64,000 nt of DNA from Nematostella vectensis (GCF_932526225.1 NC_064044.1:5606747-5670746); one strand, 5' to 3'. Positions 38,301 through 50,600 are shown, counted from the first letter of the stretch. Notes: generated from the sequence alone by a model not told the origin. Numbers and translations are program-made.

Positions 38301-41300
38301 GACTACTATCCGTGGATGACAATATTCAGGTAATGATATACCTAGAAAGACTACAGACTCTACTCTCCGTGGATGACAGTATTTAGGTGACGATATAACT
38401 AGGAAGACTACAGACTCTACTCTCCGTGGATGACAATATTCAGGTAATAATATCACTTGAAAGACTACAGACTCTACTCTCCGTGGATGACAATATTCAG
38501 GTAATGATAACAAGAAAGACTACAGACTCTACTCTCCGTGGATGACAAAATTCAGTTAATGATATCACTTGAAAGACTACAGACAAGCTGTAGAGATACC
38601 AGGTGGTTTGTTGGTGATGTATATCACTCTAGCCCTATGTTGATTTGTTCCTTTATATTCAGGTAAGCTTGACGTCATCAAGCTTATCAACTTTCGTTGA
38701 TATGCGTGACGTCATATCATGCTTAATGTCCCATTGTATTTCACAGCGTATCTGGGATATGCTGAAAGAGACTGGATATGACCGGGATACCTATATCTTT
38801 TTCTCTTCTGATCACGGTTACCACTTGGGACAATACGGCTTGGTCAAGGGCAAATCCATGCCGTACGAGTCCGACATAAGGGTTCCTTTCTTCGTGCGTG
38901 GTCCTGGGATTCCCACAGACTCCAAGTAAGATTTTCGATTGGGTATTTTAGTAGCGACATGTTAGTTTTTCGGGCCTAATTTTTAATTTGTTGGTATGCG
39001 ACGGACGACTGGCAGGAATAAATCATATCATATGAAGTACTTATTGACTCTTCCTGGCCTTTCCTTTTCCAGGATGCACGAGATGGTGTTGAATATTGAC
39101 CTGGCCCCTACTTTCCTGGACATTGCTGGTGTCAGGCCTCCAAAGACTATGGATGGTACATCCATTATGAGACTCTTTAGACGCTCCAGGCCAGGAAAGT
39201 CAGAGAAGGCCCGACGTAGAAGGTAAATATCTTTTTGTTTCTTTCTTTTTGCACTCTTTTATAATGCGATGCAGGCTGCCGTGGCAGCTAATACGAAGTA
39301 TTATTGTGCGACGCGCGCTATCGTGGCCACCAATACAAAGTGTTATAGTGCGACGCGCGCTATCGTGGCCACCAATACAAAGTGTTTTAGTGCGATGCGC
39401 GCTACCGTGGCCACCAATACAAATTGTTATAGTGCGACATGCGCTACCATGACCACCAATACAAAGTTTACCATGCGACGCGCTACCGTGACCACCAATA
39501 CAAAGTTTACCATGCGACGCGCTACCGTGACCACCAATACAAAGTTTACCATGCGACGCGCGCTACCGTGGACACCAATACAAAGTGTTATAGTGCGACG
39601 CGCGCTAGGGTGGCCACCAATACAAAGTGTTATAGTGCGACGCGCGCTACCGTGGCTACCAATACAAAGTGTTATAGTGCGACGCGCGCTAGGGTGGCCA
39701 CTAATACAAAGTGTTATAGTGCGACGCGCGCTACCGTGGCCACCAATACAAAGTGTTATAGTGCGACGCGCGCTAGGGTGGCCACCAATACAAAGTGTTA
39801 TAGTGCGACGCGCGCTACCGTGGCTACCAATACAAAGTGTTATAGTGCGACGCGCGCTAGGGTGGCCACTAATACAAAGTGTTATAGTGCGACGCGCGCT
39901 ACCGTGGCCACCAATACAAAGTGTTATAGTGCGACGCGCGCTAGGGTGGCCACCAATACAAAGTGTTATAGTGCGACGCGCGCTACCGTGGCTACCAATA
40001 CAAAGTGTTATAGTGCGACGCGCTCTACCGTGGCCACCAAGACAAAGTGTTAAAGTGCGACGCGCGCTACCGTGGCCACCAATACAAAGTGTTATAGTGC
40101 GACGCGCGCTACCGTGGCCACCAATACAAAGTGTTATAGTGCGACGCGCGCTACCGTGGCCACCAATAGCTAGGCGGTCAGCATGCGACCATCACAGTGT
40201 TATTTACACAAACCTCCTATAACTCCGAGGGTTTCGAAGTGATATTATGTGCACTGAAACATTTAGCGCGCTTAAAGTTCATGTCAATCGGATAGTTTAT
40301 TTCTCTTTTTCGTATTGCCCGTCTTTTCTCAAAAATTGTCTTCTTTTCTGCAGAAAAGATACTCAGCCCTGGCGCGACACATTTCTGATCGAGAGAGGGT
40401 AAGATACATATTCTAGTAGGAAATAAATTTGAAATTCCGTAGAGGAAAAGCAGAACTACAGGACTCAAGAGCGTATCCAATGTTGCGCACGTGCTCTCTA
40501 TGTTATATTAAAGCGTTCTACATCTTTACATCCCCCTGTTGTTTATGCATTTTCCCTTGCCCCCTCCCCCTGTACTACTGTTCGAGCCCTACTTCTCCCA
40601 CTAATCATTCATTTCTCGATTTGTCTTTTGGCCGCTAACTTGGCCCGGCTGCTAGGACATTTTCTAAGACTGTACCATAGAAAGGTAAAGATTACTCCTG
40701 TTGAGAAATAAGCTCCTGTTGATAGCAGGAGATTTAAGCTCCCGATAGAACTACCCTGAGTGGTATAAAATAAAGGTTTTATTCATACTTTATTGTTATA
40801 CTCCTTTTACATACAGGAAAATCCGAATCCAAAAAACTAAAACCCCGAGCCAGTTTATCATTCCCAAGTCAAGCTTGCACAAAGATGTCGACGAGACGAA
40901 GCCGGGGCAACGGATGAGCAAAGCTGCCGTACTTGAAAGGTTTTGTTCCGAACCAGCCAATCAGCTACCGTGCAAACCCGACCAAAAATGGCACTGCATC
41001 AAGGTCAATAACCTCCCGCGATTGCGCAAGTGCAAAAAAGTCGGACAGACATCCGGTTATTATGGGTCACCACCGACGACAAGTCCGGCCCGGGAAATGT
41101 GTACTTGTTATCGACCGCGTGTGACAAGTGTCGGACCGTATGACAACATAGATGATATGCCATACGGAGGTAAGTATGATTTGGATATCATTTCAAATGA
41201 CGGTTAATATGACGTTAAAGATTGTATTAGTGATAATGATGATGATGGTGGTGTTGATGATGATGGCAAAGATGGAAATAATGGTGATGCCAATAATCAC

Positions 41301-41719
41301 TAAAATGTTTGACTATCGTGCATTTGTTTTTTTATCTCAGACGATGCCACTCAATATCTTTACCTCAATCAAGTTGATAAAACCAGGCATCGGAGATCGA
41401 TACGTGATCAACGCAAACCGCTGTCTCTCAAACAGCGCAGGCTCATGCGGGAGCTAGCACGCATGATCAAACAACAAAAACGCCGCGAACGGAGCAAGAT
41501 GTTGTCACGTGGCAGTAGCTCAGTGCCGACCACGCCCCCCTTGCCGGTAGTCCTCGACTCCAAGCTGCAGAGACTGAATAAGCGGATTGCGGGAGTCAGG
41601 CAAAGGCTCGAGAGCTTGAGAGGGAGAAAAAGGAAGCTACAGAGAATGAGAGAAGAGCAAGAGACTGTGAGACATTTTAAAGAAAGGTAAAACAAATCAC
41701 ATAGCCGTAGCAGGCCACG

Positions 41720-41765
<46 letters not shown>

Positions 41766-44421
41766 TTTGGGGGGGGGGGGGCACAATACAGAACTATTAA
41801 GAAAATATTAGGGGGGCACAGCCACGCCCCTACTGGTCGTATAAGTTTTTAAAATATTGGGGGGGTGCCCCCAGTGCCGCACCCCCTGCTACGGTCCTGA
41901 ATCATAAATGCGAAATAGACACAGTGAGCTGAAGGTACGCAGGTAATGGAATTGGAGATATACATCCAACCAAGGTGATAGCAATTACTCCTAGGCCATG
42001 ATACATCAGGATTTTAGACAAATTCCAAATCGAAAAAGGAAAACAACATAATTGATCCTCTAAACGCTCAAAATACCACACAGGGTATTAATGGATTAAT
42101 GTTTTGTGTTCTTAATTTCAGATACGAAGAGTTCCCTTGTCCATGCCCGGAACCTTCCGCGAGATCACGACCTAAACGTAGCCAGAAGCGGCGGGGGCAA
42201 AAGATTTGGCGCCTGCGTGCTGGCGTCTTACAAGCCGCCGAGATGAAAAAGAAACGACAGAAGGCTCAGAGTTTGGCGGAAAGAAAGAAGATCAAGAAGG
42301 AAAAGAAGAAGTCTAACCCGCGACGATCCAAATGTTCTGTTCCAGGGCTCAGTTGCTTCTATCAGACGAATTATCACTGGAAAGTGCCTCCTCTTTGGAC
42401 TGGTAAGAACGCCTTTGATTATATACAAAGATTTTGGTACAACGACGACAGCAACAACCGGGATTTGCCGAGGGGGGTGGGGGTGTGCAGTTCATATTTA
42501 TCGTATGGAAAATGATAGTTATTGGACGGTCCTTCAATAAGAAAAGACTCAGGGTGACCCGGCGGCGATTGGGGGGGGGGGGGGGGGGGGGGGGGTGAGG
42601 GACCACACAATATTTATCAGCAATGATAGCACAAAGGACACAACGGCAATATCGGCTGGAGCGCAACAAAATTAAACAGAACAACAACAATAATAGCTGA
42701 ACTCAACAATATTAACAGCAATAACACAACCACTAGAAGCTGCACACAACAACATTTATAACAGCAACAACAGCAAAAACCAAATCACAAAACAAAACAA
42801 ATAGGGGCTGGTCAAGACTCGGAATGGAACGCTTACAAAGGATCCCATTCAATATTTTTTTACTCTCAAGTAAGAGATCGAGCTCGATAATCCGCCCATT
42901 TCGGAAAAAATAGTATAATTAATTTCAATAATAGGGAATCATATCATGGTATGCACAAGCGCATTGAAACGCAATTTTATCTTTATTGTTTTGATTTCAA
43001 ACGTCATCTTTGTCATGCCCAGAAGTAGAGCTCCGACCATTCGTTATAATTTTGGGAAAATCCACTAACCGTCTTGTTTATTTTATTGTTTTGATTTCAA
43101 TATTTCAATCTTTGTTCTATTCAGGAGGGGAGTTCTGTTTTTGTCCGAGCTCAAATAACAATACGTATTGGTGCCTTCGGACCATCAATGCAACACACAA
43201 CTTCCTGTACTGCGAGTTCATTACACAGTTCTTGGAATACTTTGATCTTACTCTGGACCCATATCAGGTAGGCTAAGATTAAAAATGAAGAAGGGGGGGA
43301 TAATAATTCAGACCTGATACTTTGCGCTCGACATTCTTGCCAGAATGTCGAGTGCAAAGAGCATATGAAGCAAACGTTGTCGTTTTGGGGGTCTGGTACC
43401 GAGGAAACTAAGTTTCTTTTCAGGGACCTTCTCAACTAACTAAAGATGGTCACAGTAACTGTTTTTCTCTCCTGGTTACAAGTCATAAAGTTTACGAAGC
43501 CCCTGGGGTACACTTACCTTAAAAATTACAAGAATCATGCAGATTTTCCAAATAAGGAATATATTAGTTTCCTTATATGGAAGTGACCGCGTTTGCCAAA
43601 AACGCCAATTGAGTCCCAGGTCTGACTGGGGGGGGGGGGGGTCCACAGTCTTACACTATATCAAAACATTTGGTCAAGCATTTTAGCCGGGTAGATAATA
43701 ACTATTTCTTATAATACTTGCAGAAAATGCGCAGTCTAACATGCTTTAAAACGTCTTTTCCCAGCTCTATAACATTGTGGACCGCATTAGTCCCATCATG
43801 CTCTACGATCTTCACAACCAGCTCGAGGAAATGCGCAAGTGCAAAGGGGCAGAGAGCTGCACACACTACCACGGGAAGCCGCGGAGCTCCTCAGCCAGCG
43901 TGCAGGCTCCGCTCCTCGGAGCTACCCCATCGGTGGAACCCACCGAGCAGTCACGTGTTGTTGAGACAACAACTGCACTATTTACTAATGACATGACTAC
44001 AGAAGCGACTCAGGAACCAACTGACGCCTTAACGACTGTTCCATTATATGAGGCGACACCGACTGTCGCGAATATGGAGAAAAATGAACATGATGGGAAC
44101 AGTAGTGACTATGGAAATTCCGAAGTGACAGAACAAGAACACGACGAAGATGCAAGTAGCGAAGAAAATGATGATAAACCAACAAGAAAAACAAAACTCG
44201 ACAAAGCGCAAAGGAAACTAAATAAGCGTTTGAGGCAAAAAAAGAAGAATAAGAATGTTGCTAATGGCGAGGAAAATGAACGAAAGGTAAAGGGCGATAA
44301 CAAAGGTTTAAAGAAGTTGAAAAAGAAGAGGAAGGGAGGGAAAAATCAAAAGATGCCAAACGAGGATGCAGACTCTAAGAACATTGCGTCGAATAGTCTA
44401 ACTAAACAGTTGGAGCCATGA
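32331..44421 (+). CDS. SULF1/2-like: Extracellular heparan sulfate 6-O-endosulfatase, complete, 11 coding exons
   Basis: Predicted secreted enzyme removing 6-O-sulfates from heparan sulfate chains, which tunes Wnt, FGF and BMP signalling. Exons: 32331-32730, 36826-37147, 37959-38103, 38747-38925, 39073-39222, 40354-40398, 40817-41169, 41341-41686, 42122-42402, 43125-43267, 43765-44421; phases close to 1006 aa. Signal peptide at residues 1-26. Sulfatase domain: [11 protein letters not shown] (metal-binding DD at 48-49), [14 protein letters not shown] (formylglycine Cys83), [41 protein letters not shown] basic hydrophilic domain of Arg/Lys-rich sequence covers about 410-720. The SULF C-terminal domain ([20 protein letters not shown], residues 741 on) is intact. 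The ATG at 32331 has a good context (ATCATGG). After the usual end (near 820) there is a tail of about 186 residues, first Thr/Glu-rich and then Lys-rich, that human SULFs lack. Confidence 0.95.
34238..34588. repeat. Foldback element family B (CCTCGGGGACCCAGGGCG)
   Basis: GGGGACCCAGGGCGTACTGA with GCGGAAACGAGCGCTGAGCG occurs twice in direct orientation (from 34251 and 34376) and once inverted, ending TCCCCGAGGATGC near 34586. GC-rich island in the AT-rich SULF intron 1. A shorter member lies at 62345-62440. Confidence 0.75.
37618..37822 (+). repeat. Dispersed repeat family C, copy 1
   Basis: About 205 bp starting GGGTCTGGTACCGAG and including AAAGATGGTCACAGT and AAGGAATATATTAGTTTCCT. Recurs in the same orientation at 43385-43600. 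Lies in SULF intron 2. No coding sequence. Confidence 0.75.
38104..38590 (+). repeat. 57-bp tandem array derived from the 3' end and donor of SULF exon 3
   Basis: True exon 3 ends at 38103 with CAG|GTAATG. About nine units follow, each with the last 36 or so bases of exon 3 (GACTACAGACTCTACTCTCC to AATATTCAG), a GT donor and about 20 bp of intron. The first three units are 57 bp and open in the SULF frame; donors start at 38161, 38218 and 38275. Later units have indels and stops. Confidence 0.93.
39290..40172 (+). repeat. 42-bp minisatellite in SULF intron 5
   Basis: About 21 units of 42 bp, core GCGACGCGCGCTACCGTGGC plus CACCAATACAAAGTGTTATA. A higher-order alternation of CTACCGTGG and CTAGGGTGG units is visible. 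The unit length is a multiple of three, so long artefactual open frames of up to 317 codons arise. Core shared with the dispersed family at 19075 and 44655. Confidence 0.9.
41722..41757 (+). repeat. (TA)n microsatellite
   Basis: About 18 TA dinucleotides followed by T and G homopolymers, in SULF intron 8. Confidence 0.9.
41766..41905 (-). repeat. Dispersed C-rich repeat, copy 2 (inverted)
   Basis: GGGGGGCACAGCCACGCCCC then TACTGGTCG is the reverse complement of the copy at 14044-14172. Lies in SULF intron 8. Confidence 0.65.
43320..43359 (+). repeat. Near-perfect short hairpin
   Basis: CTTTGCGCTCGACATTCT and AGAATGTCGAGTGCAAAG form 18-bp arms around a 4-nt loop in SULF intron 10, with one mismatch. 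Too short for a typical pre-miRNA; more likely a foldback remnant. Confidence 0.6.
43385..43600 (+). repeat. Dispersed repeat family C, copy 2
   Basis: Direct copy of 37618-37822 with small changes, in SULF intron 10. Shared blocks include GGGTCTGGTACCGAG and AATAAGGAATATATTAGTTT. Confidence 0.75.
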
Positions 44422-44654
44422 TCCGTTATTCCCTTTAGGCTGGTTCTATCTTCCGATCTCCCACATCGGATGAGAAACAAGCGTGGTTTAGATATATAAC
44501 GACGGGAACAGAACACAACGTTGACAAAATTCAACATGCATGCTCGATGGAACGTGCGTCTTGCTGCCAGCGTCATTGAACTTAAATCATCGTTCCAATC
44601 TATTTGCATACGATCGGGAGATTATATGAAAAAACGCTTGAAATTTTACGATGT

Positions 44655-44852
44655 GACGCGCGCTACCATGGCCACCTTGAAAATAGCCAATAAGGATGCT
44701 AGAAACGTGCTATCTTATTGGTATTTCGCTAGCCAATGAGCGTGTCAAAGAAATAATTAAGCGGCACATTAAAGTGCGGCGAAGTTGTCAATCAAAACAG
44801 GCTCATTAACCCACTTTCTTGAAACTTCATCTTAGTGGCCACGGTAGCGCAC
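44655..44852. repeat. MITE-like element with the CGCGCTACC end motif
   Basis: Left end GACGCGCGCTACCATGGCCA and right end TGGCCACGGTAGCGCAC are inverted repeats about 200 bp apart. Lies just downstream of SULF, probably in its 3' UTR. Probably the source family of the motif amplified at 19075-20205 and 39290-40172. Confidence 0.7.
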
Positions 44853-46251
44853 GGTGGCGATCGGGGCGATGATATGAGAAACAGCATTTAGTAAGCAACT
44901 GGTGATGTGTATTATGCGTTACTATGGGGTAGTGGGTGCGTCTATAATTCGTTTGTGAGCAATGTTATTTTTACTCTACCCCTTTTCAGCCTCGCTTTCA
45001 AGCAGGGCCCCATGTAATGGAATCTTAGAAGTTGAGCAATGTCATTCTCCAAAGCACAGTTTGTACCATGGTTCCGGCTCAGTTTTATGCAGAGCTTAAT
45101 TCTTTATTATGAATGGGATTGGGAGTCCTCAGAGGGTTTTTTTTTCGTGTTGCAGTTATAAGCCTATGATTGATTTTGTTCGTTCTTCGTTCATGTACAT
45201 CTGTAGCCTGGGGGCGGGGGCATTTAACAAAAAGTAGTCAATCCATTGTACGTAAAAAGTTATGCCAATACGAAACAAATTTGCACAAAGTAGGAAGATT
45301 TTGATATATCTTGGTAGTTTTTTTTATAGCACAGACATTGAATAAAAACATACTAAGAGCCTATCCAAATTGGAGCGCGGGTACATCTCTTGATTTAAAT
45401 AATATCTGTGTCAGCATTCAGTTCAGTTCTTTTTGGCGAGCGTGGCGTAAGAGGGGTAAGTTATTCCTTGAATTCCACAATACCGAGCACATGTTTACTT
45501 ACTGGGAATAAAAAGCACTTAGTTCTTGTATCACTGTAGTCTCCATGGTCAACAGGGTCATAAAAGTGTAAAACGGTAACCGGGATTTTAGATTCGTGAA
45601 ACGAGGACAAGGGATACCCCCCCACCCCCTTTTACCTGCCCCCTTTCACTGACCTGATCTAATACTCTTTGATCTAACGTCTAGTTCCAGAGGGGTCGGA
45701 AGTATGACCCCCCACCCCTATGGATGGATATTTTCTGGAACTACACAAGTATAAGCATAAGTAACTTATATTTTTATACCGCTGTGTAGATTATTATTTC
45801 TAATGTTGAAGGTCTGGATCGAAGGAGTTTTTGCCTGGATCCTTCATTCGCGGATCGCCGTTTATTACCTGTCCATTCGAACTCTTTTGATGCATTTGGA
45901 TAAGCGGCTACTCTTACACAGGGGTAGTATAGGGTCCTCAAAGGAAAGACATGGGGGGGGGGGTGTATTTGGGTTCCTGAAAGATAAAAACCCTTCGTGC
46001 ATGACCAAACCAAATTTCCTTTACCCTTGATTTTTTACAGTAAATGCGCTCATATGCCCTTTGTAAAGCTGACCCCCTCCCCTCCCCCAGCTATTGCCAA
46101 AGGAACTGGGAACATCGGTAGAAAAAGATACTGTGATCTCGGTCCTATATATTTGGATTCATCCAGCTTCTATTTTGCTTCCACCTTTGCTAGGTTACTA
46201 TAAGGACATTCAACCATCTGATGACATAATCTGTTTGTTATTTAAACAGCT
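44853..46251. other. SULF 3' flank, nothing recognised
   Basis: I see no coding exon or RNA gene. AATAAA at 45341-45346 is a possible poly(A) signal of SULF. Short open frames here have no family resemblance. Confidence 0.45.
45341..45346 (+). terminator. Possible poly(A) signal of SULF
   Basis: AATAAA about 920 nt after the SULF stop codon. A second AATAAA lies near 45508. Which one is used cannot be told from sequence. Confidence 0.35.
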
Positions 46252-46994
46252 GGGGCCGGTTCCTGAAAGGCCGATTAACTTAACCCTCGATCAGCGCCTA
46301 ATCCCGGGTTAAAATTCGCTAATCGTAAGTTAGCTAACCGACTGATAACTCACGGTTCCCGAAAGCCAAGTAATCCCCCGAATTACTAACCCTGGATTAA
46401 ACGAGTGAAAAACTGGTTTGAGGAGTAAAATTCACACAGGGTACCCAGTATATCAACAGAAAGCAACTTAAATTTACCTTTGGTGGTTTTATATTCGCAG
46501 AGAAGCCTCAAAACGCCTCTACATCATTTGTAATTACCTCCATTTCATTGCCAAAAATGTCATTTGCAGGATTCGGGTTGGTGCGTGACACTAGCGAGAC
46601 AGATTCATTTCAAGTACAAATTTCATGTAACTTTCTGTCTGTCCCAGCACAATTTTAAAGTCAGCATCGCAACGAAGGTCACATAATAAAGCGAAATGTT
46701 AGGATATTTGATCCCTAAATTGTTTTGTGTAACGTCTTTTTTGTCGACAACTTTATTTTATGAAGCTTTAGTTCTACTACAAAGTTTGGGAGGCCTGTGT
46801 TACGCCAACTAAACAGTGGGTTAGCGAGTTAACCCACCTCGCGAGCAGGGTTAGATTTTACCTCCAAACTGACCCAGAGTTAGCGCTAACCAGCGTTTCG
46901 GGAACGGAACTAATCTGGGGGTAAAAATTTAATCGTGGGTTAGGGTTAATTTAACCCTGGGTTTGCGCAAATCGGCTTTTCAGGAACCTGCCCC
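46252..46994. repeat. 743-bp foldback element
   Basis: The ends GGGGCCGGTTCCTGAAAGGC and the complement of GGCTTTTCAGGAACCTGCCCC are inverted. Subterminal TTAACCC and GGGTTAA blocks recur on both sides. No coding sequence. Lies just before the tRNA gene. Confidence 0.75.
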
Positions 46995-47047
46995 TGGTGT
47001 CAGCACTGGTAATAAAACAGAAGAATGTCATAACGAATTCTGTGATT

Positions 47048-47119
47048 GACTCCGTGGCGCAATGGTAGCGCGTCTGACTCCAGATCAGAAGGTTGCGTGT
47101 TCAAATCACGTCGGGGTCA
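47048..47119 (+). tRNA. tRNA-Trp-CCA: tRNA-Trp (CCA anticodon)
   Basis: A 72-nt cloverleaf. Acceptor GACTCCG pairs with CGGGGTC (one T-G), followed by the discriminator A. D arm GCGC-AATGGTA-GCGC gives box A. Anticodon stem TCTGA/TCAGA with loop CTCCAGA puts CCA at 47080-47082. T arm GCGTG-TTCAAAT-CACGT gives box B (GTTCAAATC; the eukaryotic consensus has GTTCGA/GTTCAA). No intron. A T run downstream (47131-47137) can serve as the pol III terminator. Confidence 0.95.
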
Positions 47120-47373
47120 GTACTCATGTATTTTTTTGTATTTTATTACTTCTAGATTTATTTTCTTTTTCAACTATCGGGGTCATATTTTTATTTTTCA
47201 CTGAAATATAAAACACAATTATCGTATTATTTCATTTTGGTAAGAGATAAAAGAAAACGACAATTTAAACATTTTATCTTTCTTTAATTTCGGGTTTGTA
47301 AAAAAAATCTATCTAGTAAAAAATTATTCAATTTACAGAGAAAAAAATGCCGCATGATTAATCTCAGAGTTAT

Positions 47374-47379
47374 TTTATT
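47374..47379 (-). terminator. TBC1D2: Possible poly(A) signal of the TBC1D2-like gene
   Basis: TTTATT on the plus strand (AATAAA on minus) about 315 nt after the stop codon at 47692-47694. It precedes the tRNA gene in the convergent spacer. Confidence 0.4.
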
Positions 47380-47691
47380 TGATTTTCTGCACGTTATATG
47401 ACAATTCAATTGTATATACAAGTGAAAATATTCGACACTATGTATTCTTATTTCGATATAAATCATATCGAAGTTCTTAATTATTTCAACAAGAACAATC
47501 GAAATTGGTCTTTTACAAAGTCACAAGTTGAAAGTTGGAGTATCACAACATTTCAGAAAAATTCTAAAGTCTCACTTTCCCAGATGTAATTAATAATACA
47601 ACAATTGGGCATATGACTGCAACTGATAGTCCCTAATAATATGCCACACTTTGATGATAATGGACTCCCTGTGATTAAAACGGACTCGTTC

Positions 47692-50600
47692 TTAGTCCTC
47701 CCCCTCGCTCAATACATCCTCCTCGTTTCTGCTATTGACGTAATCATTACGGAGTCGGTCCAGTTCCTCGAGCTCACCCTAGAAAACGGACAAGAAAAAA
47801 CGTTTGTTTTAGAGAATTGGACAACGCTTTTGCTAACATTTTAATACCTATCTCGCTGACACTTGTATAGTGGATGCAATAGGCCATTCCGGCGATAAGT
47901 TTGCATGCGCATTACAATAGAAACCTACCTCAACTACCACAATGCAGCGCGCGGTTTTTAAACAGGAACGCGCGCTATAAAAGGGATAGCTCCGTCCCCC
48001 TTTTCAGAAGCTCTCGCGCAAGTCGTCGTCATTCACAACTAGACTTCATTGAGTGCGGACCTCTGTAAACCGCCGAAAACATGCTAAAAGTACGACAAAC
48101 TACGACAACTTTAAGTACAAAAGAGTGTTAAAGAGCTATAAGGAATATTCGTGTGTGGAGTTTGGAGTCCATTTTCTACAAAAACAAGAGTAAAAATTGT
48201 ACTTGAGAAATCAATAACAGCGCGCGCTCGTTTGAAATGGCGTCATTAGTGCGCGCGCGTACAAACAACGAATCTGAAGTATTCATCGCTTCAAGACCTT
48301 TCTATTCCTCGCTATGTTTGCTTCTATAGTGTGTCATCTGGAGCAGAATTACCCAAAATCACCACTTTTCTAGTATTTATTCAGTATCACAACATGCTTA
48401 CGACGCCATGTTGAATTGCGTCCCCTAAAATCGTCCCAGCATGCTGTTCGCTTATTAACTCGCTACAATCCCAGCGCAACGTAAGAATGTCGAGTAAAGA
48501 AATGACCTCAATAGTCAAGCCGCATATAACCACCCTCAACCCACACATATTAAACCTCCATATTATCCTATCGCCCCCATACTATCCTATCGCCTCCATA
48601 CTATCCTATCGCCTCCATACTATCCTATCGCCTCCATACTATCCTATTGCCTCCATACTATCCTATCGCCTCCATACTATCCTATTGCCTCCATACTATC
48701 CTATCGCCTCCATACTATCCTATCGCCTCCATACTATCCTATCGCCTCCATACTATCCTATTGCCTCCATACTATCCTATCGCCTCCATACTATCCTATC
48801 GCCGCGTATAGTTACACAAGATCTCTTTTTAAGATTCAAAGAAGGTCGACCAACCACTCCTTTGTTATTGTTTATCAATGAAATTCGACGGTTTATTCGC
48901 AAGGAAACTCCAAAATAACAATCTACGAATGAAGTCTGATACGATATTGACGATATTTCATTGAAAATATCTTGGTTTCTTGCTTGAATTAGCCGATGGA
49001 AATGGAATCTTCGTATGACTCTTGTGTGACTTGAGTGGGAGCATAAAATGGCGGCGTGATTGGCCTTCTTTAAGTTGTGTGCACATTAGATCTTAGATTT
49101 AACTCGTAATTGTTTCATATTCGGCTATGCCAGGATTTAAAACATGTTCAGGTTTTAAACACAGTTTCGCCCCTCCTTTGGACGCAGCAGAAAACCACGT
49201 TTAAGCCATGTGTAAACCAAACGCCCACACTGCAGGCCAAAATAGCTGTGTGCACACCATGTTGGGAGGTGCAGTTAGATAGCTCGCCACCTCTTCCCTT
49301 GCGTTATGACTAACCAAGCAAGGGCAGTGTCAGTAACGATGGTCGGTTTTGGCGCTGTTTGCAAAGTGCTTTACTTATGAATAAACACGGACTGTAGGGC
49401 CCTTTTCTGCCTTTCCCAGTTGCAAGGATGTTACACAGTATTTGGATCGCGTGACGAGATTGCGTGACCAAGAAGTGAGGCAATCACTCACCTTGACGAC
49501 TCCGAGGTAGAAGTTCCTCTTTGTTCGGATTTTTTGCATTGGGAAGGGGTTCAGGCCCTGGAATGCAATCTGTGCAATAGATAGATTAAAAATGAATTAG
49601 ACAATGGTCAGGCAACTTGAAGGAGGTGGGCGTGGACGACACAACCGTACGTAATCGCCGCCGAAATGCCGTAAACCCTTGTAGAAGGTTTCACAGGAGC
49701 AAATCCAAATTTTGCTACAGGGGAGCACTCTGGATATTTTAGACTGCTAGCTGTCTCTCCTTTGGCAAAAAATCCCAAAATTAGGCGGGGCAATGGCGTG
49801 AGTGCCGAGGGCGCGAGAATTTTCAGCGGTTCCTCTGGACTATCTCACCCGACCTAGAGCGTGTATTTTTATGACGGACTACGGTAGCGAAAGGACAGAC
49901 TGGCTCGCAGGTTGCAAATATTTGACACGGCAAATGTTAGGGAGAGGGATGCCTCCCTCGATCAACTTACACATATTAACGAATATGACCATTAACATTT
50001 TGCGACAAAGTTATGGTCCCCTATCCTCTACGGTACTTTTTATAGTCCCCTATCCTCTCCTGCAATTGTCTCGTAGTAAAATACCCCCCCACCACCCCTA
50101 CCTGTGAAAGTAGGTTATGGTCCCCTATCCTCTCCGGCACTTGTCTCATGTAGTTAAATATTCCCGCATGATCTTCAATCTTGAGAAGTTCTTCCTCGTT
50201 CATTTTGAAGACAGCAAGCGCGTAACGAAAGAGTACCTTGTTGCCTTCGTACAGAAAGGTGTCCCACACCCGCAGGATGGTCTGAAAATATGACAAGCAA
50301 TGAGTTTTCTAAAGGAATTCATCTTTATGATACATCTACCACCAGAATTTCCCTTTCACTAAAACTTTTTTAAGGTCTTATTGGTAAAGGTAAATTTGAC
50401 ACCACTTTTTGTTTTTCTGGTTTTTGCAAAACTTGTATCAATAGTTCTTAAACTTTATTTTTGCAAAAAAATTTTTTCCACTAATCGCATTCTAAGACGG
50501 GTAAAATGGGCCTTTGCTGTTTCCCGTGACCTGTTGACCGTGAATTTCGCCAAATCCTTGAATTTTCTAGCGTATTATTTTGAGGCGAGAACTCGAGCTT

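Noticed and set aside
39269..40222. Open frame of 317 codons on the plus strand
   Set aside because: It is the 42-bp minisatellite in SULF intron 5; the unit is a multiple of three, so frames stay open. It has no start context or protein similarity.
43320..43359. Hairpin as a microRNA precursor
   Set aside because: Arms of 18 bp with a 4-nt loop are too short, and flanks do not extend the pairing.
48487..48918. 143-codon frame
   Set aside because: Translation of the 19-bp satellite, which cycles through three frames; no protein character.
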